Shown here: piece after piece, positions 48,725 to 57,464 of the stretch
Numbering within the stretch: the first letter of the stretch is position 1
How the letters are laid out: each line of letters opens with the position of its first letter
From: Sulfurimonas sp. hsl 1-7
GTDB lineage: Bacteria; Campylobacterota; Campylobacteria; Campylobacterales; Sulfurimonadaceae
DNA: 64,000 nt
Reading direction: 5' to 3'
Assembly: GCF_030577135.1 (NCBI RefSeq)
Contig: NZ_JAUIRR010000002.1
Location: 495,856-559,855, forward strand
The notes under the pieces: generated by a model
Databases searched by the model: none
What the model was told of the DNA's origin: nothing
Seen by the model: only the letters and a program-made list of their open reading frames with translations
Position numbers and translations under genes: made by a program

Positions 48725-50746
48725 ATGAAATTGAATTTTTTATGGCATATGCATCAGCCCGACTATAGAGATGCAACCGGTATTATGCAACTGCCTTGGG
48801 TGTTTTTGCATGCTATAAAAGATTACTACGATATGCCTTGGATGGTAGAGGGGAAAGAGGGGATAAAAGCAACTTTCAACATCACACCTTCGCTCATAAA
48901 ACAGTTGCAGCTTTATGAAAACGATCTGAGTAAAAACGATAAGTTTTTAACCCTTTTACGAGACGAGACCGCAAAACTGCAGGATGAGGAGAAGGCCTGG
49001 ATCGTAAAGATATGTAAAAGTTCCAACTATGAAACCATGATCAAACCGCTCACGCGTTATAAAGAGCTATTTGCACAGTATGATTACACCCATTCTGAGT
49101 TGATTGAACTGCAGGTTTTGTTTATTTTATCGTGGTGCGGGAACTATTTACGTCAAAACAGCAGCGTTGTTCAAGAGTTGTTACAAAAACAAAGAGATTA
49201 CAACCAACATGATAAAAAAGTTCTCTTTAATGAGTTGCAAAATTTTATGCGGGGGATCTTTGATTACTATAAAAAGTTACATTCAAAAGGTTCGGTAAGC
49301 TTTTCTACAACACCGCTGAATCATCCTATCTTGCCTCTGCTTCTTGATATGAACAATGCTTTAGTTGCTCATCCTCTGACAAATATCCCAAAAAATCATA
49401 TTCCGCTACAGGAGGATGCTCTTTTACAAATTCAAAGGGCTCAAGAGATTTTTGAAGATATTTTCGGTTGTAAGCCGAGCGGTTTTTGGCCGGCTGAGGG
49501 GGCGGTAGATCCAAAAAGCGTAGCGCTTTATTCTGCCCAAGATGTAGGGTGGATCGCAACAGACGAAGCGATTCTTTTTAAATCTTTAAACAAAATAGAG
49601 AAGGGCTTACTTTATCATCCTTACATATATAAGGGGATGAGGATCTGTTTTAGAGATCACTACTTAAGTGATCTTATCGGTTTTACCTATCGCCATAAAA
49701 ATGCAGAGGAGGCGGTTTTAGATTTTGTTAGAGAGTTGCAAAAGATAGAGTCTCAAAACAGCGATCCGCTTGTTTGCGTTATTTTAGACGGAGAAAACGC
49801 CTGGGAGTTTTACAAAGCAAACGGATATGAGTTTTTTCAAATGCTCTATACCAAACTGCTCTCTCTTCCATGGTGCCAAACTTTAACGATGGATGAGGTG
49901 TGTAAGCTTCCTACAAAAACACTTGAGCATTTAGCTCCGGGAAGCTGGATACACGGAGAGTTTAATACCTGGGTCGGCGGCAGTGAAAAAACAAGAGGCT
50001 GGGAGCTTCTTTTTATGACGAAGCAAGATTATATACACCATAAAGAGCGTATCGAGCCTAAAAAACAAGAGTTGATAACACAGCACTTTTTAGCAGCGGA
50101 GTGTTCAGACTGGTTTTGGTGGTACGGCGATGATCACTTCAGTGAGTTTGAAGCGGAATTTGATGAGTTGTTTAGAAACCATTTGATCACAATCTATAAT
50201 CTTTTAGAGATAGCACCCCCTGCAGATCTTTATATACCGATCATACAGCATAAAAGTACACAAGATTTCTGGCTGAAGCCAAAATCGGATATCTCTCCCA
50301 CAATTAACGGTAAACGAGATTCATTTTTTGAATGGATAGGGTGCGGGGTAGTGGATGAAACAAAAGTATTCTCTACAATGGACACAGCAAGAGGCCCTGT
50401 AAAAAAGATCTTTTACGGACAGGATAAGCAGAAGTTTTACTTCTCTTTTGAAGCAGATATGGAAAGTTTGTGTGAGAGTGATAGTTTGGAGGTTATTATT
50501 GAACCGGGCAACATTCACGGAAAACTGACACTGCCCAATGAAACTATTGTTATTGACGGGGTAGAGATTTTTAATGTATGTGGCGATCTTTTAGAGATGA
50601 GTATTACAAAAGAGAACTTGGATGCAAAAGAGATACTGATCCGTTTTGAGATCGAAAAAGAGGGAAAAGTGGTGCAGATATTGCCGAGTTTCGGGGAGCT
50701 TAAAATCGATCTTTATGATGATTATTCCCATGAGTGGTTTGTGTAG
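48725..50746 (+). CDS. GH57 amylopullulanase-type glycoside hydrolase
   Basis: This is a 673-aa GH57 enzyme acting on alpha-glucans. The barrel begins LNFLWHMHQPDY with the HxH of family motif 1. The nucleophile Glu lies in FWPAEGAVDP (about residue 257) and the acid Asp in VCVILDGENAWEFY (about 352). The C-terminal third (about 540-670) is a beta-rich domain. No signal peptide is visible, so it works in the cytoplasm, perhaps debranching or trimming glycogen. It follows the previous gene by 9 bp. Confidence 0.88.
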   Translation: MKLNFLWHMHQPDYRDATGIMQLPWVFLHAIKDYYDMPWMVEGKEGIKATFNITPSLIKQLQLYENDLSKNDKFLTLLRDETAKLQDEEKAWIVKICKSSNYETMIKPLTRYKELFAQYDYTHSELIELQVLFILSWCGNYLRQNSSVVQELLQKQRDYNQHDKKVLFNELQNFMRGIFDYYKKLHSKGSVSFSTTPLNHPILPLLLDMNNALVAHPLTNIPKNHIPLQEDALLQIQRAQEIFEDIFGCKPSGFWPAEGAVDPKSVALYSAQDVGWIATDEAILFKSLNKIEKGLLYHPYIYKGMRICFRDHYLSDLIGFTYRHKNAEEAVLDFVRELQKIESQNSDPLVCVILDGENAWEFYKANGYEFFQMLYTKLLSLPWCQTLTMDEVCKLPTKTLEHLAPGSWIHGEFNTWVGGSEKTRGWELLFMTKQDYIHHKERIEPKKQELITQHFLAAECSDWFWWYGDDHFSEFEAEFDELFRNHLITIYNLLEIAPPADLYIPIIQHKSTQDFWLKPKSDISPTINGKRDSFFEWIGCGVVDETKVFSTMDTARGPVKKIFYGQDKQKFYFSFEADMESLCESDSLEVIIEPGNIHGKLTLPNETIVIDGVEIFNVCGDLLEMSITKENLDAKEILIRFEIEKEGKVVQILPSFGELKIDLYDDYSHEWFV

Positions 50747-50755
50747 GTAAGGGTA

Positions 50756-52750
50756 ATGGAAAAAGTTACTTTGCTTTTTGGCGTACATATGCACCAGCCG
50801 GTAGACAATTTCAGCGAGTGTATAGAAGAAGCTGTTGAGAAAAGTTATAAACCTTTTTTTGAAGTGATGATGCGCAATTCGGAGTTTAAATTCTCTTTGC
50901 ACTGCAGCGGATGGCTCCTTAATGAGATCCGGAAAAAATATCCTGAACTTTTTAAAGTGATGAAAACGCTCACAGAAAAAGGCTCAATAGAGTGGCTCAC
51001 GGCAGGATACTATGAACCTGTGTTAAGTTCTATCCCCTCAAAAGATCGCATAGCACAGATCAAAAAATTAAACAGATTTTTAAAAAAACATTTAGGGGTT
51101 CATCCAAAGGGGCTTTGGCTCACTGAGCGGGTATGGGAGAGTGCTTTGATTCCGGACCTTGTAAAATGCGGTATAGAGTATGTAGTAGTGGATGATTACC
51201 ATTTTTTAAGCAGTGGATTTGCGGCTGACAAGCTTGACGGATACTATACCACTGAAGAGGGGGGCGCAGAGTGTGCACTTTTTCCTATCTCCAAGCCGCT
51301 TCGTTATGATTTTCCTTTCTCAAACGTTGAAAAAGGGATTGAGAGTATATTCAAGTATGCAAATAAAGAGGGCTCGGCCGCTGTTTTTTTCGATGATGCA
51401 GAGAAGTTCGGATTGTGGCCGCACACTTTTGAGTGGGTGTATGAGAAAGGATGGCTGGAGAGTTTTGTACGTCAGGTATTGGCTCAGGAGCGAATCACTA
51501 CACAACACTATACAGAGTATAAGCAAAAGCAGCACTCTTTGGGGATCGCTTATCTAAATAACACCTCCTATTTTGAGATGGGGGAGTGGAGTTTAAAAAA
51601 CGGGAATGCCAAAGCGTTTCATGCCTTGCAAAACTACCTTGGCCAAGAGTATATGGAAAAACAAGGGATTGCATTTGTAAAAGGGGGGATATGGAAAAAC
51701 TTTTTTGTTAAATATCCCGAGAGCAATTATCTGCATAAACGGATGTTATGGCTCAGTAAACAAAGCAGCAGTTTCTCCAGAGCACAAAAAGAGGCCTTGT
51801 ATAAACTCCAAACAAATGATGTTTTTTGGCACGGGGTTTTCGGCGGGATCTATTTGCCAAATTTACGAGACAATGCCTATAGATATCTTTTAGAGATAGA
51901 AAGAGGATTTGAGCAGAAAGAGAAGGAGCTTTTAGATATTGATCAAGACGGATATCAAGAGCTCAAAGTAAGAACCGATGAACTCTCTTTAGTATTTTCG
52001 CTAAAAGAGGGGGGTGCTCTTATGGAGTTAGGCTCCTTTGAAACACTTTTTAACTGGCAAAACACTCTGATGAGAAAAGAGGAGAGCTACCATTTTCAAC
52101 CTGAACTTGCAGAACATACTAAAGAGCTTGAGTCGATCCACGATGAGGTGGTTTTAGATGAGGTGCTTAAAAAAGAGCTGGTATTTGATGTTATCCCAAG
52201 GTACTCTTTTATCGACTGTTTTTCAACAAAACCTTTTGCGTTGGACTCGTTGAAAGGGGGGACTCAGGAGATACAAACACTTCAAACCCCTGCTGAATGT
52301 AAGTTACAAAAGGGTAATATATTGTTTTTTACACAAGGGAGTGTTTTCGAGCATAAAGAGGTGCAGATAGAAAAAAGATATAAGGTGAAACAAAAAGCGC
52401 TTCATCTTGATCTGCAACTGCTTAGCGAGTCAGAGGAGCGGCTTTATTACGGTTTGGAGTTTAATCTCCATTTTGCCCATCTGCTCACACTCACACTTAA
52501 CGGAGAAAAAATAGCTGAAGGGTTCAGTCAAAAAAGTTGCAGGGAGGTTGCATTGTATGATGATTTTACAAATAAAACAGTGCGTTTGCGAAGTGATATG
52601 GAGTGTGATGTGCACGCATATATAGCAAGCAGTATTGCAAAAAGCGAAAGCGGATACGATAAAACACCCCAGCAATTGACACTGTTTTTTAGCTTCTCTT
52701 TGGAAAAAAGATTGGATCTGCATCTGAGCTTGGAGATATGCGATGTCTGA
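50756..52750 (+). CDS. GH57 4-alpha-glucanotransferase
   Basis: This 664-aa protein matches the Thermococcus-type GH57 glucanotransferase layout: a barrel followed by DUF1925/DUF1926-like beta-sandwich domains. The HMHQPVDNF motif starts the barrel, the nucleophile Glu is in GLWLTERVWES (about residue 126), and the acid Asp is in VFFDDAEKFG (about 213). It would disproportionate maltooligosaccharides produced in the operon. It follows the other GH57 gene by 9 bp and overlaps galT by 8 bp. No signal peptide. Confidence 0.9.
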   Translation: MEKVTLLFGVHMHQPVDNFSECIEEAVEKSYKPFFEVMMRNSEFKFSLHCSGWLLNEIRKKYPELFKVMKTLTEKGSIEWLTAGYYEPVLSSIPSKDRIAQIKKLNRFLKKHLGVHPKGLWLTERVWESALIPDLVKCGIEYVVVDDYHFLSSGFAADKLDGYYTTEEGGAECALFPISKPLRYDFPFSNVEKGIESIFKYANKEGSAAVFFDDAEKFGLWPHTFEWVYEKGWLESFVRQVLAQERITTQHYTEYKQKQHSLGIAYLNNTSYFEMGEWSLKNGNAKAFHALQNYLGQEYMEKQGIAFVKGGIWKNFFVKYPESNYLHKRMLWLSKQSSSFSRAQKEALYKLQTNDVFWHGVFGGIYLPNLRDNAYRYLLEIERGFEQKEKELLDIDQDGYQELKVRTDELSLVFSLKEGGALMELGSFETLFNWQNTLMRKEESYHFQPELAEHTKELESIHDEVVLDEVLKKELVFDVIPRYSFIDCFSTKPFALDSLKGGTQEIQTLQTPAECKLQKGNILFFTQGSVFEHKEVQIEKRYKVKQKALHLDLQLLSESEERLYYGLEFNLHFAHLLTLTLNGEKIAEGFSQKSCREVALYDDFTNKTVRLRSDMECDVHAYIASSIAKSESGYDKTPQQLTLFFSFSLEKRLDLHLSLEICDV

Positions 52751-53765
52751 GATAAGACTAGATAGAATTGCTAATCAGTATGTGATTATAGCTCCTGAAA
52801 GGCTTCGAAGACCAAACAGCATAACAGCTTCAAAAGCTCCTAAAAACAAAAAAAGTAACTGCCCTTTTTGTGAAGGGAACGAGCACCTTACTCCAAAAGA
52901 GATCTTTGCTCTGCGCAAAAACGAGCCGGATATGTCCGGTTGGAAAACACGGGTTGTACCGAATCTTTACAAAGCTGTGCAGATAGAAGCTAGTGAGAGC
53001 TCAAAGCGTGACGGGATGTTTGAATCGGTCCCCGGGCTTGGAGCACATGAGATAGTTATTGACACCTCCTGTCACTCTTGCAATATGGAAGATCTTGATG
53101 AGATAGATGTACAAAACTGGCTTAAAACAATAGTAAGTAGGATAGAAGACTTACAAAAAGATAAGCGCTTGGTTTATATAAGTGTATTTAAAAATGTGGG
53201 TCAAGAAGCGGGTGCTACGCAGGAACATCCGCATACCCAGATTATTGCTTTGCCTGTGATGCCAAAAGATGCGATCTACTTTTTGAGCAGGAACATGCTC
53301 TATTATCAAAGACACGGAAGAGGGATAGTTGAAGATATTTTACACAACGAGATCTTGTTTAAAAAACGGCTTGTTACGCAAACACAGAGCTTTGTCGCTT
53401 TTTGTCCGTTTGCAAGCAGCTATCCTTTTGAGGTGATGATTGCTCCTGTACACAATATAGTCTCATTGAATAGAGCTAGTAAAAAAGAGTTGGAGGAGCT
53501 GGGATTTTTAGTAAAGTCGATATTTGCAAAACTGGCAAAACAGCTGGGTTCTTTTGATTATAATCTGGCTTTTATGCAGGCTCCGCTCAATCAAAACTTT
53601 GAAAATGAAAGCCACATGGCACTTTTAGAACAAAACTTCCGTTTTACTCTGCGAATAATTCCGAGAATCTATAATATCGGAGGGTTTGAGCTTTCAAGCG
53701 GCATGGCGATCAATTGTATGGAGCCAGAAGAGTGTGCAAGACTGCTGCGAGGTGAGGAGATATGA
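52743..53765 (+). CDS. galT: Galactose-1-phosphate uridylyltransferase family (GalT)
   Basis: GalT exchanges UMP between UDP-glucose and hexose-1-phosphate. The zinc-site CPFCEGNEHLTP and the histidine active site QEHPHTQIIALPVMP are visible; the HEIVID and LAFMQAPLNQ blocks are also typical. Its position between a glucanotransferase and a glycogen synthase suggests a link of UDP-glucose to the glucan pathway rather than dedicated galactose use; no galK or galE is here. It overlaps glgA1 by 4 bp. Confidence 0.88.
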   Translation: MSEIRLDRIANQYVIIAPERLRRPNSITASKAPKNKKSNCPFCEGNEHLTPKEIFALRKNEPDMSGWKTRVVPNLYKAVQIEASESSKRDGMFESVPGLGAHEIVIDTSCHSCNMEDLDEIDVQNWLKTIVSRIEDLQKDKRLVYISVFKNVGQEAGATQEHPHTQIIALPVMPKDAIYFLSRNMLYYQRHGRGIVEDILHNEILFKKRLVTQTQSFVAFCPFASSYPFEVMIAPVHNIVSLNRASKKELEELGFLVKSIFAKLAKQLGSFDYNLAFMQAPLNQNFENESHMALLEQNFRFTLRIIPRIYNIGGFELSSGMAINCMEPEECARLLRGEEI

Positions 53766-55153
53766 GAGTTTTATTTGCTGCGAGTGAGATGCTCCCTTAT
53801 GTGAAAACGGGGGGACTTGCAGATGTTGCAGATGCACTTCCCAGAGCACTGAAAAAATATACCGATATCTCTGTTGTGATCCCATTATACGGTTTTTTAG
53901 AGCTGCAGAACCTAGAAAAAGTTGAGGATTTTGAACTTGAACTGGGTGGAATTTCATACAGTGTTGAAGTCTATTTTACTCTGCAAGAGGGGTTGGGTGT
54001 TTATTTTATAAAAGCACCCCTTTTAAGTACTACGCAGCACCTTTACGGGTATAACGATGTTGATTATGCAAACAACGATCTGCGTTTTGGGATCTTTAGT
54101 GCAAGCATTGTAGAGTTGGCTGTAAGACTAAAGATTGATCTTCTTCATCTCAATGACTGGCATACCGCGTTAGCAGCTCTGTTTATAGATCAAAAGTCGT
54201 TAGCGATAAAAACCGTATTTACTATCCATAATCTTGCCTATCAGGGGATATTTTCACAGGAATCTTGTGAACGGCTTGGGATTGAGCCTAGTTACTTTAA
54301 TATGGATGCTTTAGAGTTTTACGGACAGCTAAACTCTATGAAAGGGGGGATTGCATACTCTGATGCCGTAACAACGGTAAGTCCAAGTTATGCACAAGAG
54401 ATCCTCACAGATGAGTTTGGCTGCGGCTTGGAAGGGTTTTTACACTACCATGTCGAAAAGTTAAGCGGTATATTAAACGGAATCAATACGAAAGTTTTTG
54501 ATCCTGCAAGTGATCCTTATCTTCACGAGTGTTACGACACTGCCACCTTAGAGAATAAGCATAAAAACAAAGCGGCATTTTTAAAAAACACCAAACTCAA
54601 AGATCCAAGAAAAACTTTGTTTGTTGTACTCTCAAGACTGGTGGAGCAAAAAGGGATCAACCTTTTAATAAAAGTGCTTCCCGAGATGTTGGAGAAAAAG
54701 ATCAATATTTTTGTTTTGGGTGAGGGTGAAGAACTTTATACTAACAAACTAAACGCTCTGTCCTCTAAGTACTCAAACCTTGAATTTCAAAACGCTTATG
54801 ATGAGGTGCTTTCCCATAAAGCATACGCCGCGGCAGATTTTTTTGTAATGCCCTCTTTGTTTGAGCCTTGCGGTTTGGCACAGATGATAGCTATGCGATA
54901 CGGAGCTATCCCCATTGTCCATGCAACAGGGGGCTTAAAAGACAGTGTCCATGAAAAGAAAAATGGATGCGGCAGAGGTATTGTGTTTGAAAAGTTCACA
55001 AAAAAAGAGTTTTCCAAGGCGATAGGACGGGCTTTTAAACTTAAAAAAGATACTGAGGCTTTTAGGGAGTCGGTGGTTTTTAATATGGAGTGCGATTTCT
55101 CTTTTGAAACGGGAGCAAAGAGCTATATGAAGCTGTATGAGAGTCTGTTTTGA
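53762..55153 (+). CDS. glgA: Glycogen synthase, copy 1
   Basis: This GT5 enzyme extends alpha-1,4-glucan from a nucleotide-glucose donor. It starts MRVLFAASEMLPYVKTGGLADVADALPRA, where the KTGGLADV loop contacts the donor. The C-terminal motif is PSLFEPCGLAQMIAMRYGAIPIV. At 463 aa it is slightly short for bacterial GlgA (about 480). A second, divergent copy lies two genes downstream. It overlaps both neighbours by 4 bp. Confidence 0.92.
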   Translation: MRVLFAASEMLPYVKTGGLADVADALPRALKKYTDISVVIPLYGFLELQNLEKVEDFELELGGISYSVEVYFTLQEGLGVYFIKAPLLSTTQHLYGYNDVDYANNDLRFGIFSASIVELAVRLKIDLLHLNDWHTALAALFIDQKSLAIKTVFTIHNLAYQGIFSQESCERLGIEPSYFNMDALEFYGQLNSMKGGIAYSDAVTTVSPSYAQEILTDEFGCGLEGFLHYHVEKLSGILNGINTKVFDPASDPYLHECYDTATLENKHKNKAAFLKNTKLKDPRKTLFVVLSRLVEQKGINLLIKVLPEMLEKKINIFVLGEGEELYTNKLNALSSKYSNLEFQNAYDEVLSHKAYAAADFFVMPSLFEPCGLAQMIAMRYGAIPIVHATGGLKDSVHEKKNGCGRGIVFEKFTKKEFSKAIGRAFKLKKDTEAFRESVVFNMECDFSFETGAKSYMKLYESLF

Positions 55154-55989
55154 AGCTGTGTATAGATGCCGGAGGGACATATTTCCGTTATGCTCTTTAT
55201 GAAGGGGAGCAAGAGCTTGATTCAGGGAGTGAGAAGTGTAACGGCACAGGTTTTATCTCTTGGATCGAAAAGCTGCTGCAAAGATACAAAGATGTAAAAA
55301 CAATAGCTGTAGGGTATGCAGGACAGATAAAAGAGGGGAGTATTCTCGGCGCTCCAAATATAGAAGTGACAGAGCCAGATATTAAAAACTATTTTCAAAG
55401 CAAATACGATGTAAAGTTTTTAATACAAAACGATCTCTCCTGTGCCGTTTTGGCAGAAGCAAAATATTTTCAAACAGAGGAGATCAGCGCACTCTATGTA
55501 GGGAGCGGACTCGGACTCGGGGTTGTCACTAACGGAAGTTTGTTAGAGGGTTATAATGCGTTAGCTGGTGAGCTGGGGCATATCCCTTACAAAAAAGCTC
55601 CATTTGTTTGCGGCTGCGGCAAAGACAACTGCATAGAACTTTTTGCTTCAGGTTCCGGGCTAATGAAGTTTAAACACTATCTGAAAATTGATGCAACCCT
55701 TACATTACAAGAGCTTAGAGACTCTACGCTTGCGGAGCACAATGAGCTTTACAGGGAGTTTGAAGAGGCACTATTAGATGCAGTTGGTGTTGTAATTACC
55801 CTCTTTAATCCGGAGGTTTTGGTCTTAGGTGGCGGGATCATTACAGATGATGAAACTATCTTTGAAACGGTTTTAGCACGCTATAGAGAGTTTAGCATGC
55901 CGCAAAGTACACAAGGGCTGCGGATTGTTAAAACAAAACTACAAAACGCAGTGCTGCAAGGTGCATCGCTTTTAAAGGAGAATATATGA
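55150..55989 (+). CDS. ROK-family sugar kinase, probably glucokinase
   Basis: This protein phosphorylates a hexose using ATP. The N-terminal phosphate loop IDAGGTYFRYALYE fits ROK proteins. The catalytic region QNDLSCAVLAEA and the sugar-site GELGHIPYKKAP are followed by the zinc motif CGCGKDNCIELFASG. It starts with TTG overlapping the glgA stop (TTGA). At 279 aa it is short but complete. Context suggests recycling of free glucose released by the GH57 enzymes. Confidence 0.85.
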   Translation: MKLCIDAGGTYFRYALYEGEQELDSGSEKCNGTGFISWIEKLLQRYKDVKTIAVGYAGQIKEGSILGAPNIEVTEPDIKNYFQSKYDVKFLIQNDLSCAVLAEAKYFQTEEISALYVGSGLGLGVVTNGSLLEGYNALAGELGHIPYKKAPFVCGCGKDNCIELFASGSGLMKFKHYLKIDATLTLQELRDSTLAEHNELYREFEEALLDAVGVVITLFNPEVLVLGGGIITDDETIFETVLARYREFSMPQSTQGLRIVKTKLQNAVLQGASLLKENI

Positions 55990-57464
55990 AACGAAAACTT
56001 AAAATCCTTTTTGCCGCTTCAGAAGCGGTTCCCTATGCAAAAACAGGCGGTTTGGCAGATGTAGCAGGGGCTCTTCCAAAAGCTATCGAGAAGCTTGGGC
56101 ATGAGATCATTCTTGTATTGCCGAGATATTACAAGATCGATAAAGCAAATCTTACAAAATTAGAAACACCGCTTGGTGTACCGATGGGAAGTATGGGTGA
56201 GCTGTGGGCTGCGGTTTACACAACTACTTTGCCCCAAAGCAATGTACAGGTTTATTTTATCGATCATGAAAACTATTTCGGCAGGGCCGGGTTTTATGAA
56301 GAGGATAACTGCTCATACGAAGATAACGGTGAGCGTTTTGTTTTCTTTTCAAAAGCGGCATTGCAGTTGTGCAAGATGCTCCACTTTACCCCAGACATTA
56401 TCCACGCTAACGATTGGCATACTGCACTGTTGCCTATTTTAGCCAAAACCCGTTTTATACACGATTTTGCTTATGCAAAAACAGTGTTTACAATCCACAA
56501 TATGCAGCATCAGGGAGTTTTTCACAAAGGGTTGATGGATCTTTTAGAGATCGGCTGGGAACATTTTAATGCACATGAGTTTGAAAGTTTTAACCATCTC
56601 AATATGTTAAAAGGGGGAGTGATGCATGCCGATGCAGTAACTACAGTCTCCAAACGTTACGCTCGTGAGATCCAAACAGCAGAGTTTGGTTTCGGTTTAG
56701 ATGGACATCTTTGGGCTCATAGAGAGAAAATATTTGGGATTCTAAACGGTGTAGATTATGATGAGTGGAACCCTTCAAAGGACAATTATATTGCGCAAAC
56801 TTTTGATCATGATCAAATGGAAGGAAAAAGAGCGTGTAAACGCGCCCTGCAGAAGCACTTTAATTTAGAGCAGCGAGATGATGTAGCTCTGATCGGTTTT
56901 GTGGGTCGTTTTGCAGAGCAAAAAGGGATAGGGCTCATTGCAAGTGCTATCAACGGAATTTTGGACCATAATGTACAGATCGTAATGCTCGGAACGGGTG
57001 AAAAGTGGGCAGAAGGTTTCTTCTCGGGCGTCGCCCACCATAGAGAAAATTTTGGTTTATATGTTGGATACAGCGAAGCGCTTGCACACCAAATAGAAGC
57101 GGGGTGTGATATGTTTTTAATGCCTTCACTCTTTGAGCCTTGCGGACTGAACCAGATCTACAGTCTGCGCTACGGTACTTTGCCGATAGTGCGTGCAACG
57201 GGAGGGCTTGACGATACTATAGTGAATTTTGATGAGCATCATCGTCACGGTAACGGTTTTAAGTTTTACGATGCCACTTCCGAAGCACTCTACTACACAG
57301 TTTTATGGGCTCTAAATATATACTACAACGATAAAGATGCTTTTTTTGATATGCAACAGCATGCAATGGGCGAGCATTTTAGCTGGGATGATGCGGCGAA
57401 GAATTACGAAGAGGTCTATCGCTACATTTTAGACCCGGAAACTTATGAAAGACCAAAACAATGA
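55986..57464 (+). CDS. glgA: Glycogen synthase, copy 2
   Basis: The second GT5 glycogen synthase is 492 aa. It starts LKILFAASEAVPYAKTGGLADVAGALPKA and carries IHANDWHTALLP and SLFEPCGLNQIYSLRYGTLPIV. It differs clearly from the first copy, which has AQMIAM where this has NQIYSL, so they are paralogues and not a recent duplication. Different donors or chain-length roles are possible. It overlaps the ROK kinase and glgB genes by 4 bp each. Confidence 0.93.
   Translation: MKRKLKILFAASEAVPYAKTGGLADVAGALPKAIEKLGHEIILVLPRYYKIDKANLTKLETPLGVPMGSMGELWAAVYTTTLPQSNVQVYFIDHENYFGRAGFYEEDNCSYEDNGERFVFFSKAALQLCKMLHFTPDIIHANDWHTALLPILAKTRFIHDFAYAKTVFTIHNMQHQGVFHKGLMDLLEIGWEHFNAHEFESFNHLNMLKGGVMHADAVTTVSKRYAREIQTAEFGFGLDGHLWAHREKIFGILNGVDYDEWNPSKDNYIAQTFDHDQMEGKRACKRALQKHFNLEQRDDVALIGFVGRFAEQKGIGLIASAINGILDHNVQIVMLGTGEKWAEGFFSGVAHHRENFGLYVGYSEALAHQIEAGCDMFLMPSLFEPCGLNQIYSLRYGTLPIVRATGGLDDTIVNFDEHHRHGNGFKFYDATSEALYYTVLWALNIYYNDKDAFFDMQQHAMGEHFSWDDAAKNYEEVYRYILDPETYERPKQ

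Noticed and set aside
53762..57464. Recent tandem duplication giving two glycogen synthases
   Set aside because: The two proteins differ across most positions and motifs, so they are old paralogues.
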